From Siphonodentalium dalli (lineage: Eukaryota; Mollusca; Scaphopoda; Gadilida; Siphonodentaliidae), in assembly GCA_032622095.1 (NCBI GenBank), contig CP136061.1:194562369-194626368 (forward strand): a DNA stretch of 64,000 nt. The letters are read 5' to 3'. The notes beneath the pieces were generated by a model, which saw nothing but the letters and a program-made list of their open reading frames with translations, searched no databases and was not told the DNA's origin. Of this stretch, positions 60,901 through 64,000 are shown piece after piece. How positions within the stretch are numbered: the stretch's first letter is position 1; every line of letters starts with the position of its first letter. The position numbers and the translations under genes were made by a program.

Positions 60901-62781
60901 ATGGGAGACATAGATTCAGATTGAAGTTCCCAAATGGTGAATATTGTGATGTACACCCATTGGGAACCTCAATTATGCAATGTGTCTTCTGCCAATTTGG
61001 GGATATAGAGAAACTAAACTAAAAAGGAAATGGAATCTACGCGAAGAAGTTTCTTTAGAAATTTGATAATAAAGAGAAATTTCCGAGAAGATGAGGCCTA
61101 AGCAGAATGAGGTCTCCAGAGGGTGAATTTAGTGATGTTAGCCTGCTATGCAGGATAGCATCACTAAATTCACCCTCTGGGGACCTCATTCTGCCAATGA
61201 CAGGCACCTTATTCTCAGGCCTGCAGACCTTTGGATTAGTGCACATCAGGGCTAACCATGTTTCAGTCTGATCAAAGGATAAAATTTCAAATTTTAGACC
61301 AAAAAGCTTGAAATCCTTGCATACAATTTCCAAGAATGATCCATTCAGTAATAATTTGTCTTTGATCCAATATCAATATTGGATAAATTCGAAATTTTGA
61401 ACAGTGTTTCTCAGTACTACAGGTTACACATTAAAGTGATGTGAAACACTCCGGTAGGGTGATCAAAGACAAATTGAGAATAATCTTGCTTACAGTAGTT
61501 ATTTGTTACGAATATTAATCCAAATTGACGATACATATCGTCATTCTTATATATTAATTAAATGCAATGAATCGCGATGGCGAAATCATTTGTGTTAGAT
61601 TATCGCCGATAGCTGCATCCCGAATCGAGATGTAAATATTTACAATTGGGCGTAGTTCAGACGATGTTTTCTTTGGAGTGGTGTGGTCCATTTGTTTGAA
61701 ATTTTCGTCGATGTTAGTAGAATGCCACATTATCCAGGTTGGCATAGCGCCTGAGCACTAACTTATCAATTTAATGCACCCGAATAAGTCCACAATATGT
61801 CTTTAAATATAGATATGCAATCAGATGCAATGGCAACAGTTTCACTCTCATGTTCATTTTGGGCACATTTCCATATTTTGGGCACAGCGTTTACCGTCTT
61901 GAATTTGGAAGAATATAAAGGCCTGTTTCTCCAGCGTGTGTGGGCTTCCCCCAAATTAGATCAGCTTTAGAAATATCGCATTTGTTCTGAAGCAATGTGT
62001 CTGATTACTTAGTCTAATATATCTCATGCAACTCCTTTGCTATTTGATTGGCTGAATATTTTAGTGCCCTTCTTATGTATTAATATTAAAGTGATGTGAA
62101 ACACTCCGGTAGTGTGATCAAATAGAAATGGAGAATAATCTTGCTCAAAGTCGTTATTTTGACAACTATTACATCCAAATTGACAACTTATATATTAATT
62201 AAATGCAGCGACTCTCAATGGTGAAATCGTTTTCGTTACTTTATCGCCTTTATAGAGCGTAGTTCGGACTATATTTTCTGTGGAGTGGTATGGTCGATTT
62301 GCTTGAGATTTTCGGCAATGTTAGTAGAATGCTACATTCCTTCAGTTTGCCTGCATACTAACTTATCTGTTTCACGCACCTGAACAGGTCCATAATATGT
62401 CTTTAACATCACACTTTTTGCTTTTTCTCTTTTTAGATATTCTGCAGCATTGCTCCTTCAATATTTGGTCATGAGGACATTAAAAAGGCTATCGCTTTAA
62501 GTATGTTTGGAGGAGAATCTAAGAATCCTGGTGGAAAACACAAAGTGAGAGGAGACATGAACGTTCTTGTCTGTGGAGATCCAGGAACTGCAAAGTCACA
62601 GTTTCTTAAATATATTGAAAAGACTGCTCATCGTGTTGTGTACACCACTGGACAGGGTGCGTCAGCTGTCGGTCTCACAGCTTATGTTCAGAGGAATCCA
62701 GTTTCTAAGGAATGGACACTGGAAGCTGGAGCTCTTGTTTTGGCTGACCGAGGAATCTGTCTCATAGATGAGTTTGACAAG
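21925..62781 (+). CDS. MCM2: MCM2, replicative helicase subunit (exons 1-11, 3' part outside window)
   Basis: MCM2 is one of six AAA+ subunits of the MCM2-7 ring that unwinds DNA at replication forks in the nucleus. Eleven exons with GT-AG junctions give 578 continuous codons, colinear with animal MCM2 (human protein 904 residues). In order: an acidic N-terminal tail with a TSSPGR phospho-site-type motif; the histone H3-H4-binding motif with Y68 and Y77 spaced as in human Y81 and Y90; a basic RPARKRR nuclear-localisation-type stretch; the N-terminal MCM domain with a C4 zinc finger (C316, C319, C339, C342); Walker A GDPGTAKS at about 510-517; and Walker B LIDEF at 572-576. The arginine finger and C-terminus must lie beyond 64000. 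Exons are 6-345 bp and introns reach 12.2 kb, mainly because of transposons. No internal stop or frameshift was found, so the gene appears intact. Confidence 0.97.
22656..23009. mobile_element. 354-bp inverted-terminal-repeat element
   Basis: The ends CAGTCCTTCCCA and TGGGAAGGACTG are perfect inverted repeats. Internal motifs (gagtgattgctctcgcaccc; gcaaataaatgctctcgc) are also loosely symmetric. No transposase was seen. The target duplication is not clear, so the superfamily is left open. Confidence 0.65.
23301..24685. mobile_element. PIF/Harbinger-like element, copy A, TSD TAA
   Basis: The termini GGCCTAGACAAATAATACC and the complement ending GTCTAGGCC are flanked by TAA (23298-23300 and 24686-24688). 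A 3-bp TWA duplication with a GGCC-type end fits PIF/Harbinger. The 1385-bp body matches copy B (28119-31166) in the opposite orientation once B's two insertions are removed (about 1387 bp). It carries, on the minus strand at about 23574-23690, the conserved C-terminal peptide described separately. No DDE transposase was recognised, so it is non-autonomous. Confidence 0.88.
23577..23690 (-). pseudogene. Conserved C-x2-C C-terminal peptide in copy A
   Basis: On the minus strand this reads [17 protein letters not shown], then [17 protein letters not shown] and YRKY before a stop. The same ending occurs in copy B (29520-29631). A diverged but clearly homologous ending occurs in a third element (about 32000-32110: TVTPICKIC...GLTPVIARP...stop). 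Conservation of the amino acids, the Cys pair and the stop position points to the 3' end of a real element-encoded protein. Its identity is unknown to me. No start is visible in these copies. Confidence 0.45.
24689..26040. mobile_element. PIF/Harbinger-like element, TSD TAA
   Basis: The ends GGCCAAAGCGAAAAATAGG and the complement of GGCCAAAGTGAATAATAGT share gtgtttccactccc just inside. They are flanked by TAA (24686-24688 and 26041-26043). It abuts copy A and shares its left TAA, so one element inserted at the edge of the other. It contains an open frame at 25278-25682. It is 1352 bp with no recognised transposase. Confidence 0.85.
25278..25682 (+). CDS. Hypothetical 134-residue ORF inside a Harbinger-like element
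   Basis: The longest frame in this element starts at an ATG and ends at a stop well inside the termini. The peptide has a basic N-terminus and a mixed, protein-like composition (for example [21 protein letters not shown]). I recognise no domain. It could be a fragment captured from a host gene, an accessory transposon protein, or chance. No second copy in the window tests this. Confidence 0.3.
   Translation: MSNMSSMLALKFFKCIHMSQGRNKITRVLHCNSFFQNNHDKDLDAKNVTIRCKTNLDSNDEFVVDNDTLVGDAVNNFCVKVAHFECTIRPASRMPEAFVQNQKILKESLRETILFYLKTSNCWGFYICKMTYIY
26633..27637. mobile_element. Non-autonomous hAT-type element, TSD AAAGTTTT
   Basis: The termini TAGAGCTGAAACGG and the complement ending CAGCTCTA are flanked by a perfect 8-bp duplication AAAGTTTT (26625-26632 and 27638-27645). 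Subterminal ggttaaccggtt motifs occur in both arms. The terminus TAGAGCTG is shared with the element at 35256-35978, suggesting one superfamily group. The 1005-bp body contains no recognised transposase. Confidence 0.92.
28941..29344. mobile_element. Harbinger-like MITE nested in copy B, TSD TAA
   Basis: The ends GGCCATAATT...ggtatttgtttgtcc and ggacaaacaaac...AATTTTGGCC are inverted and flanked by TAA (28938-28940 and 29345-29347). Copy A reads straight through as agatc-TAA-atgcaatgg with one TAA, which directly demonstrates the insertion. It is 404 bp and non-coding. Confidence 0.92.
29520..29634 (+). pseudogene. Conserved C-x2-C C-terminal peptide in copy B
   Basis: The + strand frame ends [35 protein letters not shown] and stop, identical over this stretch to copy A. 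The upstream part of the frame is not clearly coding, because two frames stay open there. It is described further under copy A. Confidence 0.45.
29677..30922. mobile_element. hAT-type element (TAGGGGTGTAACGATAC), TSD TAGTATAT
   Basis: The ends TAGGGGTGTAACGATAC and GTATCGTTACACCCCTA are perfect inverted termini of a widespread hAT type. They are flanked by an exact 8-bp TAGTATAT duplication (29669-29676 and 30923-30930). Copy A has the single unduplicated site gacTAGTATATatg. cgatac repeats lie subterminally. The 1246-bp body has no recognised transposase. Confidence 0.95.
31208..31398 (+). CDS. MCM2: MCM2 exon 2
   Basis: Acceptor tctcag at 31207, donor gtgagt at 31399, phase 0 to phase 2. 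It encodes about residues 3-66: an Ser/Pro/Arg-rich tail ending in an acidic run, with [15 protein letters not shown] matching the conserved MCM2 motif. The final CA completes Gln with exon 3. Confidence 0.93.
31465..32278. mobile_element. Harbinger-like element in MCM2 intron 2
   Basis: The ends GGCATAAAAAAATACC...ttcgtttcc and ggaaacgaaggtac...TTTGGCC are inverted and resemble those of copies A and B. The right flank is TTA; the left flank is diverged. It fills almost all of intron 2 (31399-32324). It contains a diverged version of the conserved C-terminal peptide near 32000-32110, with one frameshift. Confidence 0.7.
32325..32497 (+). CDS. MCM2: MCM2 exon 3
   Basis: Acceptor ttttcag, donor gtagga, which is weaker than the others. 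It encodes [16 protein letters not shown] (histone-binding Tyr pair, spacing nine), a DDDDDF acidic run and the RMRRGLIY motif, as in animal MCM2. It ends in phase 1. Confidence 0.95.
32657..33181 (+). pseudogene. hAT-derived fragment with BED-like N-terminal coding remnant
   Basis: A CAGGGTTCGTATGGGTCC start followed by ggaaaagtca-type repeats looks like a hAT terminus. Within it, about 33020-33180 reads [19 protein letters not shown] then [19 protein letters not shown]. This fits the N-terminal 'W-x-W...C...H' module that precedes many hAT transposases, though one expected Cys of the C-x2-C pair is lost (RCHLRNK). It stops soon after at 33179. The right terminus was not found. It is probably a dead fragment in MCM2 intron 3. 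Confidence 0.45.
33632..33885. mobile_element. Double-hairpin fold-back MITE (TTAACCCTTTCAT family)
   Basis: It starts ttaacccttctatgactg and ends catcatgaaagtgttgaa. It contains gcctcgcatatataa and cattctcttatatatgcgag hairpins joined by tttaccttgacaagttgacc. It is diverged at the right end. It lies just left of the nested hAT block. Confidence 0.65.
33923..34763. mobile_element. Nested hAT-type element, TSD CGATAYGG
   Basis: The ends TAGTGATGGATCGGTTTCGG and the complement ending CCGCCCATCACTA are flanked by CGATATGG / CGATACGG (7 of 8 identical). It inserted 11 bp inside the left end of the outer hAT. Its subterminal arms carry ggtttcggttt / aaaccgaaacc. It is 841 bp and non-autonomous. 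Confidence 0.88.
35256..35978. mobile_element. Nested hAT-type element, TSD AACTTCAG
   Basis: The ends TAGAGCTGGGACGGTTATG and the complement ending CCCAGCTCTA are flanked by a perfect AACTTCAG (35248-35255 and 35979-35986). The arms carry ggttaaccg / accggtcacgg motifs. A truncated inverted relative sits at 42730-42937. It is 723 bp and non-autonomous. Confidence 0.93.
36397..36485 (+). CDS. MCM2: MCM2 exon 4
   Basis: Acceptor ttgcag, donor gtaaag. It encodes [19 protein letters not shown] and a short acidic end. The basic cluster RPARKRR corresponds to the conserved nuclear-localisation-type segment of MCM2. Confidence 0.95.
36690..37375. repeat. Dispersed repeat of the 'ggggggtatactgg' type
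   Basis: It starts near accccatataaaatggggggtatactgg, has a gtccgtccgtctgacctc stretch, and ends near cacggtgggggtatgctagc. The same general layout recurs at 39345-39875 and 47845-47890 onward, as in repeats I know from bivalves. It is non-coding, with approximate boundaries, in MCM2 intron 4. Confidence 0.5.
38085..38510. repeat. Two copies of the 'cagtctttacagtcaggtg' unit
   Basis: The units at about 38085-38148 and 38447-38508 match each other and 4916-4990 (tcttcagagtctcagtcttt; cacagtcattgactgtctt). They are non-coding and lie just upstream of MCM2 exon 5. Confidence 0.55.
38667..38841 (+). CDS. MCM2: MCM2 exon 5
   Basis: Acceptor cttcag, donor gtaagt. It encodes [19 protein letters not shown] and [19 protein letters not shown], highly similar to the start of the conserved N-terminal MCM domain of animal MCM2. 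It ends in phase 1. Confidence 0.97.
38919..39333. mobile_element. Palindromic MITE with TTAA flanks
   Basis: The ends AGGGGTACTGTACA and TGTACAGTACCTCT are each bordered by TTAA (38915-38918 and 39334-39337), the target used by piggyBac and Kolobok groups. The body is one long hairpin (tctccttttatactcaatag and its near complement). A 59-bp mariner-like MITE sits at 38931-38989 inside its left arm. Confidence 0.7.
38931..38989. mobile_element. 59-bp minimal CAGTAATR mariner-like MITE
   Basis: It starts CAGTAATGTCC, ends GGGCATTACTG and has TA on both sides. It retains only cgactccttgaccacagcag between the ends, so it is an internal-deletion derivative. It interrupts the arm of the TTAA-flanked hairpin element, whose right arm shows the uninterrupted sequence. 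Confidence 0.8.
39345..39875. repeat. Dispersed repeat of the 'ggggggtatactgg' type
   Basis: It starts ctccccgcaacgaagttagg and ggggtatactggagtcagc, and ends ggggggtatccgtag and tcccattgggacagtcacac. Internal phrases (accatgggaacctgtgca; gagttattccccttttt) recur at 40610-40740 and 47500-47760. It is non-coding, in MCM2 intron 5. Confidence 0.6.
40224..40333 (+). CDS. MCM2: MCM2 exon 6
   Basis: Acceptor ttttccag, donor gtaaga. It encodes [20 protein letters not shown] and [16 protein letters not shown], matching the conserved helical part of the N-terminal domain. It ends in phase 0. Confidence 0.97.
41577..41754. repeat. GC-rich palindromic MITE
   Basis: A hairpin runs from cacaggggcctgtaacgc to gcgttacaggcccctgtg, with arms including ctgcccatatacgcc / gcgtatatgggcag and cttcacgttaatgg / ccattaacgtgaag. 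The loop is short (tctctatattacta). Its GC-rich arms stand out from the AT-rich surroundings. Confidence 0.75.
42730..42937. mobile_element. Truncated inverted relative of the hAT at 35256
   Basis: It reads into ccgtgaccggtcacggcc, ggttaaccgcataaccgtc and CCCAGCTCTA at the right end, matching the left end of 35256-35978 in reverse complement for about 200 bp, including cagttatagctgaccatcac. The other end is missing. Confidence 0.8.
43494..44125. repeat. Inverted-repeat element with nested element and 24-bp tandem units
   Basis: The outer ends ggaggcccccacccccc and gggggtgggggcctc are inverted. Nested inside, GCTGGACAAAACAAGTGTCC (43588) and GGACACTTGTTTTGTCCAGC (to 43954) bound a segment full of roughly 24-bp units such as cggccgcggtgtacttgccg. 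These units create long but meaningless open frames on both strands. It is non-coding. Confidence 0.65.
45177..46445. other. LINE 3' untranslated or adjoining retroelement sequence
   Basis: It follows the LINE stop codon directly. It contains repeated phrases gcgggtagt(t/tg) and gcgggtatattgg, and ends near cacgaaaataaatgatatc before a ctct tract. A minus-strand motif at about 45462-45510 (ctgacgaagata...tatcaaaagcgctag) resembles a phrase common in Penelope-like or retrozyme repeats. No open frame is credible. The boundary between LINE tail and another element could not be set. Confidence 0.4.
46550..47400. repeat. Degenerate ~160-bp tandem repeat
   Basis: Units share ctttggcacaccctacaggc, cacatccctcat, atcaccaaactt(c/t)at, gatgggagccat and ccagcagccat(c/a)(t)tggat. 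They begin near 46560, 46858, 47022 and 47178. Units are strongly diverged from one another. They are non-coding. Confidence 0.6.
47401..48365. repeat. Dispersed repeats of 'gggggtata' and 'aacttgaacagt' type
   Basis: 47500-47765 carries phrases from the 39345 repeat (agcaacctgtgcatctg; cccattgggacagtcac). 47848-48330 starts accccccttttaaaaagaaa and has two units with ggtcataacttgaacagt(a/g)gt and ttggtatgg. A poly-G run lies at about 47915-47933. No gene was seen. Confidence 0.5.
48801..50170. mobile_element. Inverted-terminal-repeat element GGACCTATCC
   Basis: The ends GGACCTATCCATAGG and CATAGGGATAGGTCC are inverted; the repeat extends to AATGG/CCATT. The 1.37 kb interior has no credible gene. 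A clear target duplication could not be found, so the superfamily is open. Confidence 0.65.
50415..51219. repeat. 161-bp tandem repeat, five units
   Basis: The phrase (c/t)agctcgttagc(g/a)cgataac starts at 50415, 50576, 50737, 50898 and 51059, exactly 161 bp apart each time. Other marks are tatccgatttgattgaaat, atctcgga(t/c)gagttcgaaaac and gagttatggcccttaattag. Units 3 and 4 share private substitutions, suggesting recent pairwise duplication. The flank (gtcgagtttttttttt; gactta) looks like the start of another dispersed repeat. It is non-coding and not a CRISPR array, because there are no unique spacers. Confidence 0.9.
52551..52660 (+). CDS. MCM2: MCM2 exon 7
   Basis: Acceptor tatgtttcag, donor gtgagt. 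It encodes [20 protein letters not shown] and [16 protein letters not shown], as in the N-terminal domain of animal MCM2. It ends in phase 2. Confidence 0.97.
52746..53913. mobile_element. hAT-type element, TSD CCGCTGAC
   Basis: The ends TAGTGATGTTCCGATAAT and ATTATCGGAACATCACTA are perfect inverted termini flanked by a perfect 8-bp CCGCTGAC (52738-52745 and 53914-53921). aatcggccgat motifs lie subterminally. It shares the TAGTGATG start with the elements at 33904 and 33923. It is 1168 bp and non-autonomous. It may have inserted in a Harbinger-like element whose left end (ggccaaccaaaaaaaatg) lies near 52687. Confidence 0.94.
53978..54347. mobile_element. TTAA-flanked ~370-bp repeat, copy 1
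   Basis: It starts AGTGATATGAAAC after TTAA and ends acataatatgcct before TTAA. It contains gatcaaatagaaatggagaa and tgttagtagaatg(t)tac. Copies 2 and 3 lie at 61435-61802 and 62090-62402. Each is flanked by TTAA on both sides, as in piggyBac or Kolobok insertions, though the termini are only weakly inverted. Confidence 0.7.
54577..54970. mobile_element. Long form of the 'gaggtccccagaggg' fold-back MITE
   Basis: The ends ctgtcatttgttgaatgagg and cctta ttctgcaaatgactgac carry the same hairpin modules as 3811-4064. About 200 bp of extra internal sequence (agattgaagttccccag; aagatgaggcctaagcag) separates them. Its right end is about 40 bp before MCM2 exon 8. Confidence 0.7.
55012..55219 (+). 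CDS. MCM2: MCM2 exon 8 (zinc finger)
   Basis: Acceptor tgctttacag, donor gtaagt. It encodes [19 protein letters not shown] and the C4 zinc finger, with CNKC (316-319) and CPEC (339-342) separated by 19 residues, as in MCM2. This finger supports double-hexamer contacts in the family. It ends in phase 0. Confidence 0.98.
55226..55474. mobile_element. Double-hairpin MITE six bases after the exon 8 donor
   Basis: It starts TTAACCCTTTCATGACTGG and ends CCAGTCATGAAAGGGTTAA (19-bp perfect inverted ends, allowing one gap). Two hairpins built from cattctcttatata...tatatcagagaatg are joined by acaaggtcaaggtaaatatt. The insertion leaves the gtaagt donor intact. It is 249 bp and non-coding. Confidence 0.85.
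56077..56185. repeat. Broken 'gaggtccccagaggg' hairpin
   Basis: It reads tttgttgaatgaggtcccag ... ggctagcatcaccaaattca ... gaggacttc. It is one decayed hairpin of the family at 3811, with an extra 'gggctcccc' insertion in the loop. Confidence 0.6.
56272..56369. mobile_element. Half copy of the CAGTAATR mariner-like MITE
   Basis: The right half is ttgaatggcaacaagcc ... gaaaaattgcccataattc ... gcattactg followed by TA. The left arm is absent, as at 18068. Confidence 0.7.
56536..56670 (+). CDS. MCM2: MCM2 exon 9
   Basis: Acceptor aatttcag, donor gtacgt. It encodes [20 protein letters not shown] and [17 protein letters not shown], the OB-fold strand and hairpin region typical of MCM proteins. 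It ends in phase 0. Confidence 0.97.
56895..58227. mobile_element. CAGGCCTGCAAATTTG element, 5-bp TSD TACAG, split by a hAT
   Basis: The ends CAGGCCTGCAAATTTGAGG and AAACCTGCAGGTCTG are inverted and flanked by TACAG (56890-56894 and 58228-58232). A second copy (60003-60301) has TCCAA flanks. Without the nested hAT it is about 295 bp, equal to the second copy. A 5-bp duplication with CAG ends would fit the hAT5 group, but this is an inference. Confidence 0.8.
57138..58167. mobile_element. hAT-type element, TSD CTAAGCAC
   Basis: The ends TAGAGATGGGCGGTAATCGG and the complement ending ACCGCCCATCTCTA are flanked by a perfect CTAAGCAC (57130-57137 and 58168-58175). The copy at 60003-60301 shows the empty site (acCTAAGCACaa). 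ggtatcggta repeats lie subterminally. It is 1030 bp with no transposase recognised. Confidence 0.95.
58520..58793. mobile_element. Double-hairpin MITE 22 bp before exon 10
   Basis: It starts ttaacccttccataactgg and ends ctcatgaaagggttaa. It carries two cattctcttatata-type hairpins. Its right end lies 22 bp upstream of the exon 10 junction (58815/58816), so the exon 10 polypyrimidine tract (ttctatttgctttcag) begins just after it. Confidence 0.82.
58816..59007 (+). CDS. MCM2: MCM2 exon 10
   Basis: Acceptor tgctttcag, donor gttagt. It encodes [20 protein letters not shown], then [17 protein letters not shown] and the [20 protein letters not shown] linker to the AAA+ core. It ends in phase 0. 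Confidence 0.97.
59008..59873. other. MCM2 intron 10, left part
   Basis: No gene. It contains phrases shared with other dispersed repeats (ttggtatgtggattac; attatttctacatgatttatgg). Short open frames near 59429-59614 are not credible. Confidence 0.4.
60003..60301. mobile_element. CAGGCCTGCAAATTTG element, copy 2, TSD TCCAA
   Basis: The ends CAGGCCTTCAAATTTGAGG and GAAATCTGCAGGCCTG are flanked by TCCAA (59998-60002 and 60302-60306). It is uninterrupted, and aligns with the copy at 56895 (agttcgcctggaggtta; aaagttttatgta). Confidence 0.85.
60367..60597. mobile_element. Long-arm hairpin MITE
   Basis: The left arm (gataattgtaaatcccggg; caaaataacaccttttta) and the right arm (taaaaaggtgttattttg; cctgggatttacaatcattg) are complementary over about 95 bp each, around an AT-rich loop with tatatatataaaaatccc. 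It is nested in the double-hairpin element at 59874. Confidence 0.75.
60779..61218. mobile_element. Long form of the 'gaggtccccagaggg' fold-back MITE
   Basis: The ends gtgcctgtcatttgcagaat and attctgccaatgacaggcac carry the hairpin modules. About 200 bp of shared internal sequence (cagattgaagttcccaaat; aagatgaggcctaagcag) matches 54577-54970. It is 440 bp and non-coding. Confidence 0.8.
61435..61802. mobile_element. TTAA-flanked ~370-bp repeat, copy 2
   Basis: It is flanked by TTAA (61431-61434 and 61803-61806). It starts AGTGATGTGAAACACTCCGG and ends ccacaatatgtct. It is colinear with 53978-54347. Confidence 0.72.
62090..62402. mobile_element. TTAA-flanked repeat, copy 3, next to exon 11
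   Basis: It is flanked by TTAA (62086-62089 and 62403-62406). It starts AGTGATGTGAAACACTCCGG like copy 2, and lacks about 55 internal bases. It ends 34 bp before MCM2 exon 11. Confidence 0.72.
62437..62781 (+). CDS. MCM2: MCM2 exon 11 (Walker A and B)
   Basis: Acceptor ctctttttag, donor gtaaga. It encodes the AAA+ core start: [17 protein letters not shown], then the Walker A loop GDPGTAKS (Lys516), the [17 protein letters not shown] insert, [13 protein letters not shown] and the Walker B LIDEF (Asp574, Glu575). All catalytic residues expected in this segment are present. It ends in phase 0; the next exon is outside the window. Confidence 0.98.
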
Positions 62782-62844
62782 GTAAGATCTGCCTCAATGA
62801 TGCGCTAGATGACTAAAACTGTTTTAAAGTGATATAGGTATTAG

Positions 62845-63640
62845 CAGGGTTGTCAATAGGTACTGGTAGCGGTACCGAAACCGGCGGTAATCAGGAATTA
62901 GATCGGTACCGGTTCTGACGTCGAGTACCGACGGTTCTCGGTACTGATTGTTGATTTCTATTAATATCTACCTCTTAATGAATGTAAAGGGTTGATTGAG
63001 CAGCTCAACATAAGGCCCAACACAACTGCAATGGGTTAACGTGATATCGTCAGCACATTCAAATATCAAAGGCACAGTGTGCCACACTATGACAACTTGT
63101 CACGAAATTGACAGAATGCAACATTGTGTGGGAGCTTGAGATGATTGTATTTCTTTGATGCTGCCGGAATCGGTTATGATCCCTGTTGATGTCGACAACG
63201 AGCCTTGTGGAAGTAATATCCAACGCGATTTCCGTGTGTGGAAAACCACAAAAAGGTTCGTCCAAAAATTTTGGAACTGCTCTACGCTGACCTGTGTTCA
63301 ATTCAACCAACTAGTGTTGAAGTAGAACGAGCATTTTCCGCCCGCATGTGCATTGTTCACCACTAAGATTCGTTCACGAATGGGAAATCGGCTACTTGAC
63401 GCACTGTCATTTATATGCACCCACCATTTGGGGACCGACAAGGCGCAAAAGTGCCCAAAATTACCATCCATGGATGTTGACATTGTATAAGAACTTGACT
63501 TACTCGAATGACATGATGAGGGACATCTATTGAGAAAATTTGAGTTTTATTTTTTGTTTTATCTTTTATTGTGAATTTGTGATATAAAGTTAATGTCACA
63601 GACATTTCTGTCAAAATCTATTCCAAATTTTCGAACTAGA
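62845..63640 (+). pseudogene. hAT transposon with frameshifted transposase C-terminus
   Basis: The left terminus CAGGGTTGTCAATAGGTACT is related to 4162-4915 and is followed by ggtaccggttctga repeats. From about 63262 a frame reads LLYADLCSIQPTSVEVERAF; after a +1 shift near 63355 it continues TKIRSRMGNRLLDALSFI. Together these are the hallmark of the hAT C-terminal dimerisation domain (ERxFS...K...R..LL..L.F). The rest of the transposase is deleted. The right terminus was not identified. It is a dead copy in MCM2 intron 11. Confidence 0.72.
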
Positions 63641-64000
63641 CAACTAAAACTAGCCTGAACTAGGCTTACTGGAAACGACTTTGGTTTCATTGGGTGACAT
63701 CATTTATGAAATTACAAATTTACAACATGCGAGTAATATGGCGGCATTATGAATTTATGGCCGATTAGTGAGTTCTCCAATTAATTATCACACAAATAAT
63801 GTGGTGTACCGTGTGACCGTCACTACCATGTATCCATACAATGATGATACAAGCCTACAGTGTTAGCCGGCCCAGTAGTCGAACATAAATGTCTACATTC
63901 GTTCCACTCTGTATTCCGTCTTTTTTAAATTCAACCCTTTGCGACTTGCCGAAAAACGCCGCAGACAACAACTTAATTGTAAATGTTGTTATGATTTTTA
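63641..64000. other. MCM2 intron 11, right end of window
   Basis: Nothing recognisable was seen; no exon with MCM2 similarity appears before the window ends. Confidence 0.5.

Noticed and set aside
1-64000. tRNA, rRNA, operons, phage or bacterial defence systems
   Set aside because: No such signals were found. Splice junctions, intron sizes and transposon types show an animal nuclear genome.

Overview
This is a gene-poor, AT-rich metazoan nuclear sequence dominated by transposable elements. It contains spliced exons with GT-AG junctions, very long introns and dozens of small DNA transposons. Several dispersed repeats (a 'ttagctcacctgagacgaagtct' start followed by gtccgtccatctgtcc; 'ggggggtatactgg' ends; GGTCAAGGTCA tandem units) remind me of repeats I know from bivalve mollusc genomes. 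I therefore infer a bivalve or other lophotrochozoan; this is not proven by any single gene.

The one confidently identified gene is MCM2, a subunit of the MCM2-7 replicative helicase, on the + strand. I can assemble eleven coding exons from the ATG at 21925 to the end of the Walker B exon at 62781. They total 1734 nt (578 codons), every junction stays in frame, and the rest of the AAA+ domain lies beyond the window. The first coding exon holds only Met-Ala and is followed by a 9.3 kb intron. A consensus E2F box and a CRE palindrome lie just upstream. The only other gene-like item is one apparent internal exon (364-632) of a gene I cannot name.

Layout: 1-3400 holds the orphan exon and unannotated sequence. 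3400-21800 is repeats: a quadruple-palindrome element, a hAT element, three elements packed with CTTAAG-centred palindromes, a GGTCAAGGTCA tandem array split by a hAT, and mariner-like hairpin MITEs including a perfect 150-bp palindrome. 21800-62781 is MCM2, whose introns have been repeatedly invaded. Many insertions can be delimited exactly by target-site duplications (TSDs): 8 bp for hAT types, TTA/TAA for PIF/Harbinger-like types, TA for mariner-like types, TTAA for two further types, and 5 bp for one family. Nesting gives relative ages. The best case is intron 1, where two inverted copies of one Harbinger-like element act as filled and empty sites for each other. Intron 6 carries a LINE C-terminal coding remnant split by a 3.7 kb Harbinger-like element. 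Intron 11 contains hAT transposase remains.

No rRNA, tRNA, CRISPR or prokaryotic system was seen. The most unusual material is (i) the family of TA-flanked elements filled with palindromes centred on CTTAAG, (ii) a short Cys-x2-Cys C-terminal peptide conserved in three separate Harbinger-like elements, and (iii) the density of exactly delimited nested insertions inside a housekeeping gene.
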